Source: Candidatus Doudnabacteria bacterium
GTDB lineage: Bacteria; Patescibacteriota; Doudnabacteria; UBA920; 2-01-FULL-50-11
DNA: 15,179 bases
Assembly: GCA_016205055.1 (NCBI GenBank)
Contig: JACQJK010000041.1
Location: forward strand, 1-15,179
Direction of reading: 5' to 3'
Shown: positions 7,027-13,767 of the stretch, piece by piece
Layout: each line of letters starts with the position of its first letter
How positions within the stretch are numbered: the stretch's first letter is position 1
Translations under genes and position numbers: made by a program
Notes under the pieces: model-generated
What the model saw: the letters and a program-made list of their open reading frames with translations, nothing else
The model's database searches: none
What the model was told of the DNA's origin: nothing

Positions 7027-8400
7027 ATGAAGCGCAGCATGGTGAGAACCCGATTTGCCCCTTCTCCGACAGGACTGCTGCACGTGGGCGGTTTGCGCAC
7101 GGCGCTTTTTAATTTTTTGTTTGCCAAAAACCAAGGCGGTCAGTTTATTTTGCGGATTGAGGACACTGACCAAAAAAGATTTTTAGAAGGCGCGACCGAA
7201 AACCTTATTAAAACTTTGCAGGACTTTAGATTGTTTCCTGACGAAGGGCCTGATCTTAATTCAAAATTCGGTCCATACATACAATCTGAACGATTAGGCA
7301 TATATAAAAAATATTCTGAACAGTTACTTGCCGAAGATAAAGCTTACTATGAGGAGTCGGAAGCCGGCCGAGCGGTCAGGTTCAAAATGAAAAAAACCGG
7401 AGTCAGCCAAATGGAGGACCTGGTGCGCGGGGAGCTTCGGTTTAACAACGATTTGCAAAAAGATCCGATCCTTTTGAAATCAGACGGTTTTCCGGTTTAT
7501 AACTTTGCCAATGTTATCGATGATTATTCCATGGAAATAACTCATGTGATCCGGGGGGAGGAATTTCTCTCTTCCGCGCCCATTTATGCCCAGCTTTACG
7601 AAGCGTTCGGCTGGCAGAAACCGAAATTTGTGCACTTGCCGCTGATTTTAGACCGCGAGAGGAAGAAGCTTTCCAAAAGAGCAGGGGATGTGGCGGTGGA
7701 ACAATATGTCAAAAAGGGATATTTGAAAGAGGCGCTTTTGAACTTTATCGCGCTTCTCGGCTGGAATCCCAAAACTACTCGAGAAATTTTCGGGCTGGAA
7801 GATCTGATAGAAGAATTTTCCCTTGAAAAGGTTAATAAGTCAGGCGCGATATTCGATATTACCAAGCTTGATTTCATCAATCGAGAGTGGCAAAAGAAAT
7901 TGCAAATTCCTTTGCAGGACGATCGGCTGTTTGCTCGAGCTTGCGAGTTGCTGAAAGAACGACTCGGCGAAAATTTTAGTCGTCCACTCTTCGAGCTGAT
8001 TTGGCCGCAGGTCTTGGAGAGAATTGCCGGACCGTCTGATTTAGAAGAGAAACTACCCGAATTTTATTTCTATTTTGCGCTCCCGGGGTACTCCGCGGAC
8101 TTATTGATTTGGAAAAATACCTCCAAAGAAAAAATAAAATCCAACCTGCAACTTTTGCGCGACTGGTTACAACAAGCTAGCTTGGCTAAATACGACGCAA
8201 AACGGCTGGAAGAAAAAATCAAGGCGACGCTTGCCGAAAGGGGAGTGGGAACGGGTGAAGCATTATGGCCGTTACGCGTTTCTCTATCAGGGCAGAAAAA
8301 TTCACCCAGCCCTTTCGAGATTATTGCCGTATTCGCGCAATTCGAAGAAACAGAAATTTTTTCCCGGCTTGATCGGGCCATCGACAAGCTAAGTGCTTAA
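7027..8400 (+). CDS. gltX: Glutamyl-tRNA synthetase
   Basis: This class I synthetase charges tRNA-Glu and, in bacteria that use GatCAB, often also tRNA-Gln. The 457-residue protein opens with RTRFAPSPTGLLHVGG, the HIGH motif reading HVGG (19-22), and carries KLSKR (214-218) as the KMSKS loop. The Rossmann fold, the LILDRERKKLSKRAGD block and the helical anticodon-binding C-terminal part are all present. Between AYYEES (about 107) and AVRFKM (116) the usual stretch of some 35-40 residues with the zinc-type cysteines is missing, which explains the short length. The ATG at 7027 is 5 bases after the glycosyltransferase stop; ATG at 7039 is an alternative that still keeps the whole catalytic core. 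No Shine-Dalgarno is visible. No terminator separates it from the next gene, which nevertheless has its own promoter. Confidence 0.95.
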   Translation: MKRSMVRTRFAPSPTGLLHVGGLRTALFNFLFAKNQGGQFILRIEDTDQKRFLEGATENLIKTLQDFRLFPDEGPDLNSKFGPYIQSERLGIYKKYSEQLLAEDKAYYEESEAGRAVRFKMKKTGVSQMEDLVRGELRFNNDLQKDPILLKSDGFPVYNFANVIDDYSMEITHVIRGEEFLSSAPIYAQLYEAFGWQKPKFVHLPLILDRERKKLSKRAGDVAVEQYVKKGYLKEALLNFIALLGWNPKTTREIFGLEDLIEEFSLEKVNKSGAIFDITKLDFINREWQKKLQIPLQDDRLFARACELLKERLGENFSRPLFELIWPQVLERIAGPSDLEEKLPEFYFYFALPGYSADLLIWKNTSKEKIKSNLQLLRDWLQQASLAKYDAKRLEEKIKATLAERGVGTGEALWPLRVSLSGQKNSPSPFEIIAVFAQFEETEIFSRLDRAIDKLSA

Positions 8401-8412
8401 GGTAAGAAGAAG

Positions 8413-8441
8413 TTGACTTTAAGCGGGAGAAATGCTAATAT
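8413..8441 (+). promoter_or_regulatory. Promoter of the M23 murein hydrolase gene
   Basis: TTGACT (8413-8418) and TAATAT (8436-8441) are separated by exactly 17 bases, with TG one base before the -10 (an extended -10). Transcription should begin near 8448. This is the best -35/-10 pair in the window. It overlaps the first in-frame ATG at 8432, which argues against that start codon. Confidence 0.65.
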
Positions 8442-8461
8442 TTCCATCACTTCCTTTGGCT

Positions 8462-9847
8462 ATGGAGAAACACAAAGTAAACCCCGTTACCATGGACTTA
8501 GGCCCGCGGACACTGCGGCATCCACGGCATAATGGTAACGGGGTAAAAAGAAAAATTAAAGCATTTTGCACAATACTTGCCTTGTTGCTTTTTATCGGCG
8601 GTATATTGAGCGCAAATGCCCAAACCCCCGATACGTCTTCTCCAGTTGACGTGCTACAGAGTCAAAAAGAAGAAAAACGCCGAGCGCTTTTGGAAATAAA
8701 AAATAAAATTTCCGCACTGCAAAAACAAATTAACGAACAGAGCCAGAAAATCGCTTCGTTAAACAACGAAGTGGAGCTTTTTGAGTTGCAAATCGCGCAG
8801 ACAGAAGCGCAAATTTCCGCATTAAATCACGAAATTGAAGTTTTGAATCTGGAAATTATTGAAACGCTTCGAGAAATCCACGCAGCCGAAGAAGATATTG
8901 CGGCTAAGAAGGAACTGTTGGCGCAGTTGATCCGGGAAATTTACCGTCAAGACGAAACCTCGCCTTTGGAAACGGTCTTGGGACAACAGAACTTTTCCGA
9001 TCTATTAAACCAATTTCATAATACCCTTTCTTTTCAGGAAAGAAACGCCGAGATTCTGGAAGATTTATTGTCGGTAAAACAGCAGCTGGAAGGAAAAAAT
9101 CAACTTTTGCAAGACAGCAAAAAAGAGCTCGAAAATTTGCGCGCCCAGTCGGATCAAACCAGGATATCGCTGGAAAAACAATGGGCAGACCGACAAGGGC
9201 TGCTTAACGCCACGCGCGGACGGGAGTCGCGTTACAAGCAATTGCTGACCGAAGTCTCGGAAGAGGAAGCCAAAGTGAATCGCGAGATTTTTGAACTTGA
9301 CCTGGCGATTCGTCAACAGTTGGGCGACAAAACCCTGCCGCCCGTCACCGGGTCCTTGTCTTATCCTATGGAGGGAATCTTAACTCAAGGATACGGTAAC
9401 ACGGGTTTTACTAAGCTTGGCTACACTTACCACAACGGCATCGACATTGCGGCTCCGGCCAATACACCCATTTACGCCGCGGGCGACGGCATTGTTTACG
9501 CAGTGGGCACCGGGAAAGCGGCTTACGGCAATTGGGTGGTGATAAAACATACGATAGAAACGAAAAATAACGGGATGAGAAATATTTTCACGCTTTACGC
9601 TCATCTGGCGAGCATATCAGCGCGGACGGGGCAGGGGATACTGCGCGGCGATTTGCTGGGCTTGGAAGGAAATACTGGAAATACCACGCGGCTGCTCTAT
9701 GGCCCGGAACGCGGTTACCACCTGCATTTTTCGGTGTTTGACGAAGAGGGTTTTGGCATCAAAGACGGCCTTTTTGCAGACATCTACGGACCGTACCAGA
9801 TACCTTACGGCTACACCTACGACCCAATGGACTTTTTTGGAAGTTAA
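8462..9847 (+). CDS. Secreted murein hydrolase activator/peptidase: coiled coil plus M23 domain (EnvC/PcsB-like)
   Basis: The protein acts in the cell wall, where relatives cut peptidoglycan crosslinks or activate amidases at division. The order is: a basic n-region and hydrophobic signal segment (FCTILALLLFIGGILSANA), a long coiled coil (about residues 65-285 here) rich in E, K, Q and L heptads, and a C-terminal M23 (LytM) domain. The zinc and catalytic residues are intact: HNGID, then YAHL, then HLHF. A longer loop than usual (TTRLLYGPERGY) precedes HLHF. Start: the frame runs from ATG 8432, but that ATG lies inside the promoter. ATG 8462 is the first after the predicted transcript start and gives 461 residues; ATG 8492 is also possible. 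None has a good ribosome binding site. The stop lies in a 9-bp tandem duplication joining it to the endonuclease gene. Confidence 0.9.
   Translation: MEKHKVNPVTMDLGPRTLRHPRHNGNGVKRKIKAFCTILALLLFIGGILSANAQTPDTSSPVDVLQSQKEEKRRALLEIKNKISALQKQINEQSQKIASLNNEVELFELQIAQTEAQISALNHEIEVLNLEIIETLREIHAAEEDIAAKKELLAQLIREIYRQDETSPLETVLGQQNFSDLLNQFHNTLSFQERNAEILEDLLSVKQQLEGKNQLLQDSKKELENLRAQSDQTRISLEKQWADRQGLLNATRGRESRYKQLLTEVSEEEAKVNREIFELDLAIRQQLGDKTLPPVTGSLSYPMEGILTQGYGNTGFTKLGYTYHNGIDIAAPANTPIYAAGDGIVYAVGTGKAAYGNWVVIKHTIETKNNGMRNIFTLYAHLASISARTGQGILRGDLLGLEGNTGNTTRLLYGPERGYHLHFSVFDEEGFGIKDGLFADIYGPYQIPYGYTYDPMDFFGS
8481..8544 (+). promoter_or_regulatory. Perfect 13-bp inverted repeat at the M23 translation start
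   Basis: ACCCCGTTACCAT (8481-8493) and ATGGTAACGGGGT (8532-8544) are exact reverse complements. The 38-base loop can form an inner stem CCGC (8504-8507) with GCGG (8515-8518), framed by GGA (8494-8496) and TCC (8521-8523). In RNA this would fold stably just downstream of the predicted transcription start, holding one candidate ATG (8492) at the end of the stem. It could be a translational control hairpin, an RNA switch, or a small mobile palindrome. It matches no riboswitch class that I recognise. Confidence 0.6.
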
Positions 9848-9857
9848 TGAAGTTAAT
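9840..9857. repeat. 9-bp tandem duplication at the murein hydrolase/endonuclease junction
   Basis: GAAGTTAAT occurs twice without a gap (9840-9848 and 9849-9857). The first copy carries the TAA stop of the murein hydrolase gene (9845-9847). The second leads directly to the likely GTG start of the endonuclease (9861). It could be replication slippage or a scar of insertion. Confidence 0.7.
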
Positions 9858-9860
9858 GAT

Positions 9861-10406
9861 GTGAAGGACAGGACAAATAACTCAGATATTTCAGGAGAAT
9901 ACATAGCAGGGTTTGCAGATGGGGAAGGTTGTTTTGCTTTAAAATTCCGTAAAGACCAGCAAAGAAATCGAGACGGAACTTTTAGAGAATATTTTTACTG
10001 GGGGGCTGAATTCGCGATCGTTTTGAGAGCCGACGATATAGAAATTTTGCAAAGCATTCAACGCACACTGTCTTGTGGTACAATTTCGAAATCCACCAAA
10101 AGTGAGTCAGTAAGATTCTCTGTACAAAATCCAAAAGACCTGCTTGAAAAAATTGTTCCTTTCTTTTCAAAATACCAGCTTAGAGGTAAAAAGAGACGAG
10201 ATTTTGAATTGTGGACAGAGGCTGTGACCATTTTATATAAACACCGAAGTAGTGTAATAAACGCCCAGAAAGGTGTAAAAGGATTTATCAAGAAATTTGT
10301 TCCGGAAAAAGACTCGAGGCAACTGAAATACATCAGAAGTCAGATGTTGAATTATAAATCACATCGCACTAGAGCTTTCAAATGGGGGGAGTGGTTAAAA
10401 GATTGA
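9861..10406 (+). CDS. LAGLIDADG-family homing endonuclease, free-standing
   Basis: LAGLIDADG enzymes cut long, specific DNA sites to spread themselves or a host intron. The protein has one copy of the motif, EYIAGFADGEGCF, with acidic residues Asp20 and Glu22 counted from the chosen start, so it would act as a dimer. About 181 residues fits single-motif members of the kind found with rRNA introns in Patescibacteria. The frame is open back to ATG 9699, but that part overlaps the M23 domain and reads as out-of-frame noise. GTG 9861 (weak GAAG 8 bases upstream) or TTG 9837 are more likely starts. Local GC is about 33-42%, below its neighbours, suggesting transfer. No intron boundaries or interrupted host gene are visible; it sits right after an intact gene. 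Confidence 0.82.
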   Translation: MKDRTNNSDISGEYIAGFADGEGCFALKFRKDQQRNRDGTFREYFYWGAEFAIVLRADDIEILQSIQRTLSCGTISKSTKSESVRFSVQNPKDLLEKIVPFFSKYQLRGKKRRDFELWTEAVTILYKHRSSVINAQKGVKGFIKKFVPEKDSRQLKYIRSQMLNYKSHRTRAFKWGEWLKD

Positions 10407-10450
10407 ACGGTGGTGGGTAACTTAGTTTTTAGTTTGTCGTACATTGTAAC
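10407..10450. other. Short convergent gap with an 8-bp direct repeat
   Basis: The endonuclease and the P-loop gene converge here. GTAACTTA occurs at 10417-10424 and again at 10446-10453, the second copy spanning the P-loop gene stop codon. The gap is T-rich (TTTTTAG at about 10426-10432) but contains no convincing hairpin terminator. Confidence 0.35.
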
Positions 10451-11698
10451 TTATGCGACGTTCAAGACGAATCCCTTCTTCCTAAACCTTCTTGATATCG
10501 TCCCGGGGAGCAAGTCGTAAAGCAGCGCGCGAGCCAGGAATTGCAGAAACGGATCCCAGGCCCAGACCACGCGCTGCAAACCGGTGATTCTGCCGGTCAC
10601 GAACTCTCCCCTATCAAAAATCCGGACGGTACTCCCAAGGTCAGCCGAAGTTTTGTGGGTTCTGGCTTGAGCCACTATTTCCAGGCCTAGGCGAGCCAGG
10701 AACCGGGCCCACTCGTTGCGCAGGTTCCAGTCGTGAGTCAGCAGGATTGCACTATCACCGGCGCAGGTAATAATGTCCTGGAAAGGAACGAGCTTGCCCG
10801 GACAGTCTACCACGAGAATGTTGGCAGAGGCGCGGTGAGCGAGGATGTGCGAAAAAGCTTCATAAGCAAGAGCCGGAGTCCATTCTCGTTTTTGCCCCTG
10901 CAACCGCCCGCGATCCAAGCCGTGCCCTTGCTGAATTGCCGGTACAGTCGGTGTCCCTAGATCCGCGTTAACTGTTTGTATCTTGAGGTCCAAATCGTGC
11001 CAGTCCGCGCGGGAGCGTAAGGATTCGACCAGGCAATTCAGCAGAACGCCGAGGGTAGCCACGACCGTGCTCTTGCCGCTGCTTGGGGGGCCGACGACCA
11101 GAACAGTCAGATGACGGCCGACTAATTGCCAGGCGTTCCCTTCCTGGAAAGCTTCTTGAGCGTAGTGCACGATTCGGAGTTCAGTCGGATCGCGACTCGC
11201 GAAGGTTGGCACCGGTTGAACGTCAACGCTCTGCACCAGGGGCCGGGGCAGTGATAGGTTCACCGCAGTCGGGATCGGACACGGATCGTTGTAGGTTTCG
11301 GGAGTGGTCTGGTTTTGTAAGCACCAAGCCAAGCATCTTGCGCCCCACTCTAAGCCGAGCCGCGGGTCTGGCCAGGTCGGTTCGTAAAACTTTCTGAAGT
11401 TCTCCCAGGTGTTTAGCCGATGTTCTAAACAATATTCCATAATCCGGGAGCAGCAGTTGCGAGTTGCCGGCGAGAGCTGGCCGAGGATGCTAGCCAGCCG
11501 ACCTTCATAGTCCGATCCAAGCAGCCAGAAGATTTCATCGCTTTCGAGCGGCTCGTTGATGTAGGCGCTTTGGGGGCGCCAGTGGTACCGGATGAAGGTG
11601 GAATCGCTGACCAACCCGGCTTCTTTGAGAGCCCAGTAGCCCAACAAAGAGAGCGAAGTCAGGGGAAACGGCGCTAAAACGACCTTGTAAGGCCTCAT
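10451..11698 (-). CDS. Unrecognised two-domain protein with a C-terminal P-loop NTPase
   Basis: I do not recognise the family of this 415-residue protein. Residues 1 to about 170 form an all-alpha-looking, Trp- and Cys-rich domain without a known motif. From about 195 there is a P-loop domain: VLVVGPPSSGKST with Walker A at 203-211, then NILVVDCPGK with Asp298 as a probable Walker B, then a strand-helix pattern AILLTHDWNLRNEWARFL and GLEIVAQARTH. The C-terminus is basic (SRRFRKKGF). No signal peptide or clear membrane span. It distantly resembles, from memory only, the P-loop domain joined to Csx3 in some CRISPR systems, but no Csx3 domain or CRISPR array is here. GC is high (often 60-70% in 60-base samples). 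It has the only strong Shine-Dalgarno in the window (AAGGAGG, 11710-11704, 5 bases before ATG) and its own promoter. Likely acquired. Confidence 0.75.
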   Translation of the reverse strand: MRPYKVVLAPFPLTSLSLLGYWALKEAGLVSDSTFIRYHWRPQSAYINEPLESDEIFWLLGSDYEGRLASILGQLSPATRNCCSRIMEYCLEHRLNTWENFRKFYEPTWPDPRLGLEWGARCLAWCLQNQTTPETYNDPCPIPTAVNLSLPRPLVQSVDVQPVPTFASRDPTELRIVHYAQEAFQEGNAWQLVGRHLTVLVVGPPSSGKSTVVATLGVLLNCLVESLRSRADWHDLDLKIQTVNADLGTPTVPAIQQGHGLDRGRLQGQKREWTPALAYEAFSHILAHRASANILVVDCPGKLVPFQDIITCAGDSAILLTHDWNLRNEWARFLARLGLEIVAQARTHKTSADLGSTVRIFDRGEFVTGRITGLQRVVWAWDPFLQFLARALLYDLLPGTISRRFRKKGFVLNVA

Positions 11699-11703
11699 CT
11701 CGC

Positions 11704-11710
11704 CCTCCTT
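11704..11710 (-). promoter_or_regulatory. Strong Shine-Dalgarno of the P-loop gene
   Basis: AAGGAGG lies 5 bases before the ATG (11698-11696) on the minus strand. It fixes the start codon, and is notable because the other genes in the window lack such a site. Confidence 0.75.
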
Positions 11711-11744
11711 TCGGGTGTTTTTTGGTGCCTAACAGGCGGATAAT

Positions 11745-11774
11745 ATCATAGTCTAAAGGCGAATCTTCTGGCAA
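11745..11774 (-). promoter_or_regulatory. Putative promoter of the P-loop gene
   Basis: On the minus strand TTGCCA (11774-11769) and TATGAT (11750-11745) are 18 bases apart. Transcription would begin about 7 bases beyond the -10, giving a leader of roughly 40 bases with a small GCCT-GTT-AGGC hairpin and the strong ribosome binding site. It lies downstream of the terminator at 11800-11830, so the gene is likely expressed independently of the polyamine operon. Confidence 0.45.
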
Positions 11775-11799
11775 ATGCTCGTTTTACAAAATTATCAAA

Positions 11800-11830
11800 G
11801 CAAAAACGGCCCGCTGCGGGCCGTTTTTGC
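11800..11830. terminator. Strong intrinsic terminator of the polyamine operon
   Basis: GCAAAAACGGCCCG (11800-11813) and CGGGCCGTTTTTGC (11817-11830) are a perfect 14-bp inverted repeat around a 3-base loop, 11 bases beyond the deoxyhypusine synthase-like stop. GC-rich core flanked by A5 and T5 makes it usable in both directions. On the minus strand it is followed by further T residues. Confidence 0.9.
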
Positions 11831-11841
11831 AAATCAGCGGC

Positions 11842-12864
11842 TTAAAAAATATTCCCCAGTTTGTGCTGCTTGCGTTTTCGCCACGCGCCTGTTTGGTAAG
11901 CGTATGCCGCGATTAACGGCACGGCGGTAGTGGCTTCGGCATAGACCATTTGTTCATAGATCGTGTCCACCTTGCCCCAGGAGCTTGCTTCTTTGAGCGT
12001 GGATGAAGACAAGGCGCCGTCGCGCGAGTCAGCCACCGTAATTTGGATTGAGTATTTATGCACCGGCACCGGTTTTCCCAGAATTTCCGCGCAGATAACC
12101 GTGTCGGCCGCGAAATTTTTCGGCACTCCCCCACCAACGATGAACAGTCCGGTCTCGCGGCTTCCCATCTTAATCCGCGTCAGTTCAAGAAAATCTTTCA
12201 CTGAATCAATACTCAAATGCTTTTTGGGATTATTCCACTGGTGGTACACAAGCCCGAAGCCCGCAGAAGAATCGGAAAATGCCGGGCAAAAGATCGGAAC
12301 GTTGTTTTCGTAGGCCGCTTGCACGAGCGAATCTTTCTTTTTTGAGTGCTTAACCAAGTATTTTCCCATCTCGGCAATAAACTCTCGAGAAGAGTACGGC
12401 CGAGGCGCGAGCGAGTCGGCTATTTGAGCGACGGTGCGGTCGCACTCCTGCATTTGCTCCTCATCGATGAATGTGTCGTAAATGCGGTCTATGTAAAGCG
12501 AGCGCAAGAGTTTGTCGTCCGCATAAGCTGAACCCTTGTAATGCTTGAAACCCAGCGCTTCAAAGAAATCCATGTCCACAATGCTCGCGCCGGTAGCCAC
12601 GATCACGTCCACCATTCGGGATTTTACCATATCAACGTAAACCTGCATGCAGCCGCCGGCGCTCGTGGAACCGGCCAGGGTCAGCCAGACGGTGGCGTTT
12701 TTATCGCCAAGCATTAAATTATAAATGTCCGCGGCTCGGGCTATGTCCCGTGCTGAAAACGACATTTTTCGGTAAGAATCCACCAATGCTTTGACGTCAA
12801 GGGTTTTAATGTCGATGTGTGAGATTGGAGTTGCCAGTAAATCAGATTTTTTTATCTTGGACAT
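11842..12864 (-). CDS. Deoxyhypusine synthase-like protein (putative polyamine synthase)
   Basis: In eukaryotes and archaea this family moves an aminobutyl group from spermidine to a lysine of eIF5A, using NAD. Bacteria have no eIF5A, and bacterial homologues are linked to polyamine synthesis, for example homospermidine- or spermidine-forming activity. The 340-residue protein keeps the core: VIVATGASIVDMD and the GGGVPKNF block of the NAD site, then DGALSSSTLKEASSWGKV with the catalytic Lys298 (codon 11973-11971), then VYAEATTAVPLIAA. Human DHS is about 369 residues, so this is a compact full-length version. It is last in the operon, 9 bases after the ureohydrolase gene, and followed by a strong terminator. 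The neighbours support polyamine work. Exact donor and acceptor cannot be read from sequence. No ribosome binding site is visible. Confidence 0.88.
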   Translation of the reverse strand: MSKIKKSDLLATPISHIDIKTLDVKALVDSYRKMSFSARDIARAADIYNLMLGDKNATVWLTLAGSTSAGGCMQVYVDMVKSRMVDVIVATGASIVDMDFFEALGFKHYKGSAYADDKLLRSLYIDRIYDTFIDEEQMQECDRTVAQIADSLAPRPYSSREFIAEMGKYLVKHSKKKDSLVQAAYENNVPIFCPAFSDSSAGFGLVYHQWNNPKKHLSIDSVKDFLELTRIKMGSRETGLFIVGGGVPKNFAADTVICAEILGKPVPVHKYSIQITVADSRDGALSSSTLKEASSWGKVDTIYEQMVYAEATTAVPLIAAYAYQTGAWRKRKQHKLGNIF

Positions 12865-12873
12865 TGGGCGAGT

Positions 12874-13767
12874 TTAATTTTTCGCAAACTTGAATCCGAT
12901 AATTTTATGCGCCAGCTTTGCCACTAAAAAGTCGGGAGCGTGAAGACCTTTGATGGGAGCGAGTTCAACGATATCAGCTCCGACCACGTTTTTTTTCATA
13001 AAAATTCTTTTCAAAATTTTAAGAGTTTGCCACCAGGTTAATCCGCCCGGCTCGGGGGTCCCGGTTGACGGCATAATGCTTGGATCAAAAACGTCCACGT
13101 CAAAGCTGATAAAAACATTTTTAGTCGGTATTGCTTCGGCAATGCCTTGCGGACTTAATTTTTCCCACGCCCAAAACGTTTTAATTCTCGCCCGCTGTTT
13201 ATCCCTAAAATCAAGCTCGCCGTCCAGATCGCTTAGGTTCCTGATTCCAATCTGCACGATTCTTTTTACCGGCAAGAATTTTAAAACTCGATACATCACG
13301 CTCGCGTGGCTATAAGGATTGCCTTCATAACTTTTTCGCATATCCGAGTGGGCGTCGAAATGGACGACAGAAAGGTTGGCAAATTTTTTTGAAAGGGCTT
13401 GGGCGACCGCAAAACTCAAAGTATGCTCCCCGCCTAACACGACAGGAAATTTTTTATCTGCTAGTACTTGCCCGACTAGCCTTCCTAGTTTTTTTAGCGC
13501 CCGCGGGATTTTTTTTGGGATCGCTGTTTCTGCTAAGGTCGCGATACCGGTTTTATACGGCGAGGTAAAGGTTTGCTCATCAAACGTTTCAACCTGGTAG
13601 CTGGCGTTAATAATGGCTTGCGGGCCGCGTTTGGTCCCTCCTCCGTAGCTCACCGTGGCTTCGAAGCCAAAAGGAATTATTACGGTTCTAGCTTGACGAT
13701 AGGGGGTTTGGAAGGACTGGCCTTCATCAGCGCCCAGAAAACCGTTTTTTTGCGTTTGCGGCCGCAT
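12874..13767 (-). CDS. speB: Agmatinase-family ureohydrolase
   Basis: This manganese enzyme releases urea from a guanidino substrate: agmatine to putrescine, or N1-aminopropylagmatine to spermidine in organisms using that route. The 297-residue protein has all metal ligands: GGEH with His115, HFDAHSD with Asp138, His140 and Asp142, and SFDVDVFD with Asp223 and Asp225, followed by PSTGTPEPGGLTW. The substrate loop reads PYSHASVMYR, unlike the HGTMF-type loop I recall for E. coli agmatinase, so the larger substrate is possible. The ATG at 13767 leaves room for the conserved VIIPFGFEATVSYGGGT opening. It lies between a CANSDH-like reductase gene (114-bp gap) and the deoxyhypusine synthase-like gene (9-bp gap). 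The family is certain; the choice between agmatinase and aminopropylagmatinase is open. Confidence 0.92.
   Translation of the reverse strand: MRPQTQKNGFLGADEGQSFQTPYRQARTVIIPFGFEATVSYGGGTKRGPQAIINASYQVETFDEQTFTSPYKTGIATLAETAIPKKIPRALKKLGRLVGQVLADKKFPVVLGGEHTLSFAVAQALSKKFANLSVVHFDAHSDMRKSYEGNPYSHASVMYRVLKFLPVKRIVQIGIRNLSDLDGELDFRDKQRARIKTFWAWEKLSPQGIAEAIPTKNVFISFDVDVFDPSIMPSTGTPEPGGLTWWQTLKILKRIFMKKNVVGADIVELAPIKGLHAPDFLVAKLAHKIIGFKFAKN

Noticed and set aside
8448..8545. Known riboswitch (c-di-GMP or c-di-AMP type) upstream of the M23 gene
   Set aside because: The GGTAACGGGG arm faintly recalls part of the c-di-GMP-I consensus, but the other conserved segments are missing and the region is short.
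9699..9836. Endonuclease start at ATG 9699
   Set aside because: This part is an out-of-frame reading of the conserved M23 catalytic domain; family similarity starts near the LAGLIDADG motif.
11535..11774. Minus-strand frame overlapping the P-loop gene start
   Set aside because: It overlaps the P-loop gene in another frame and includes its promoter; no recognisable protein features.
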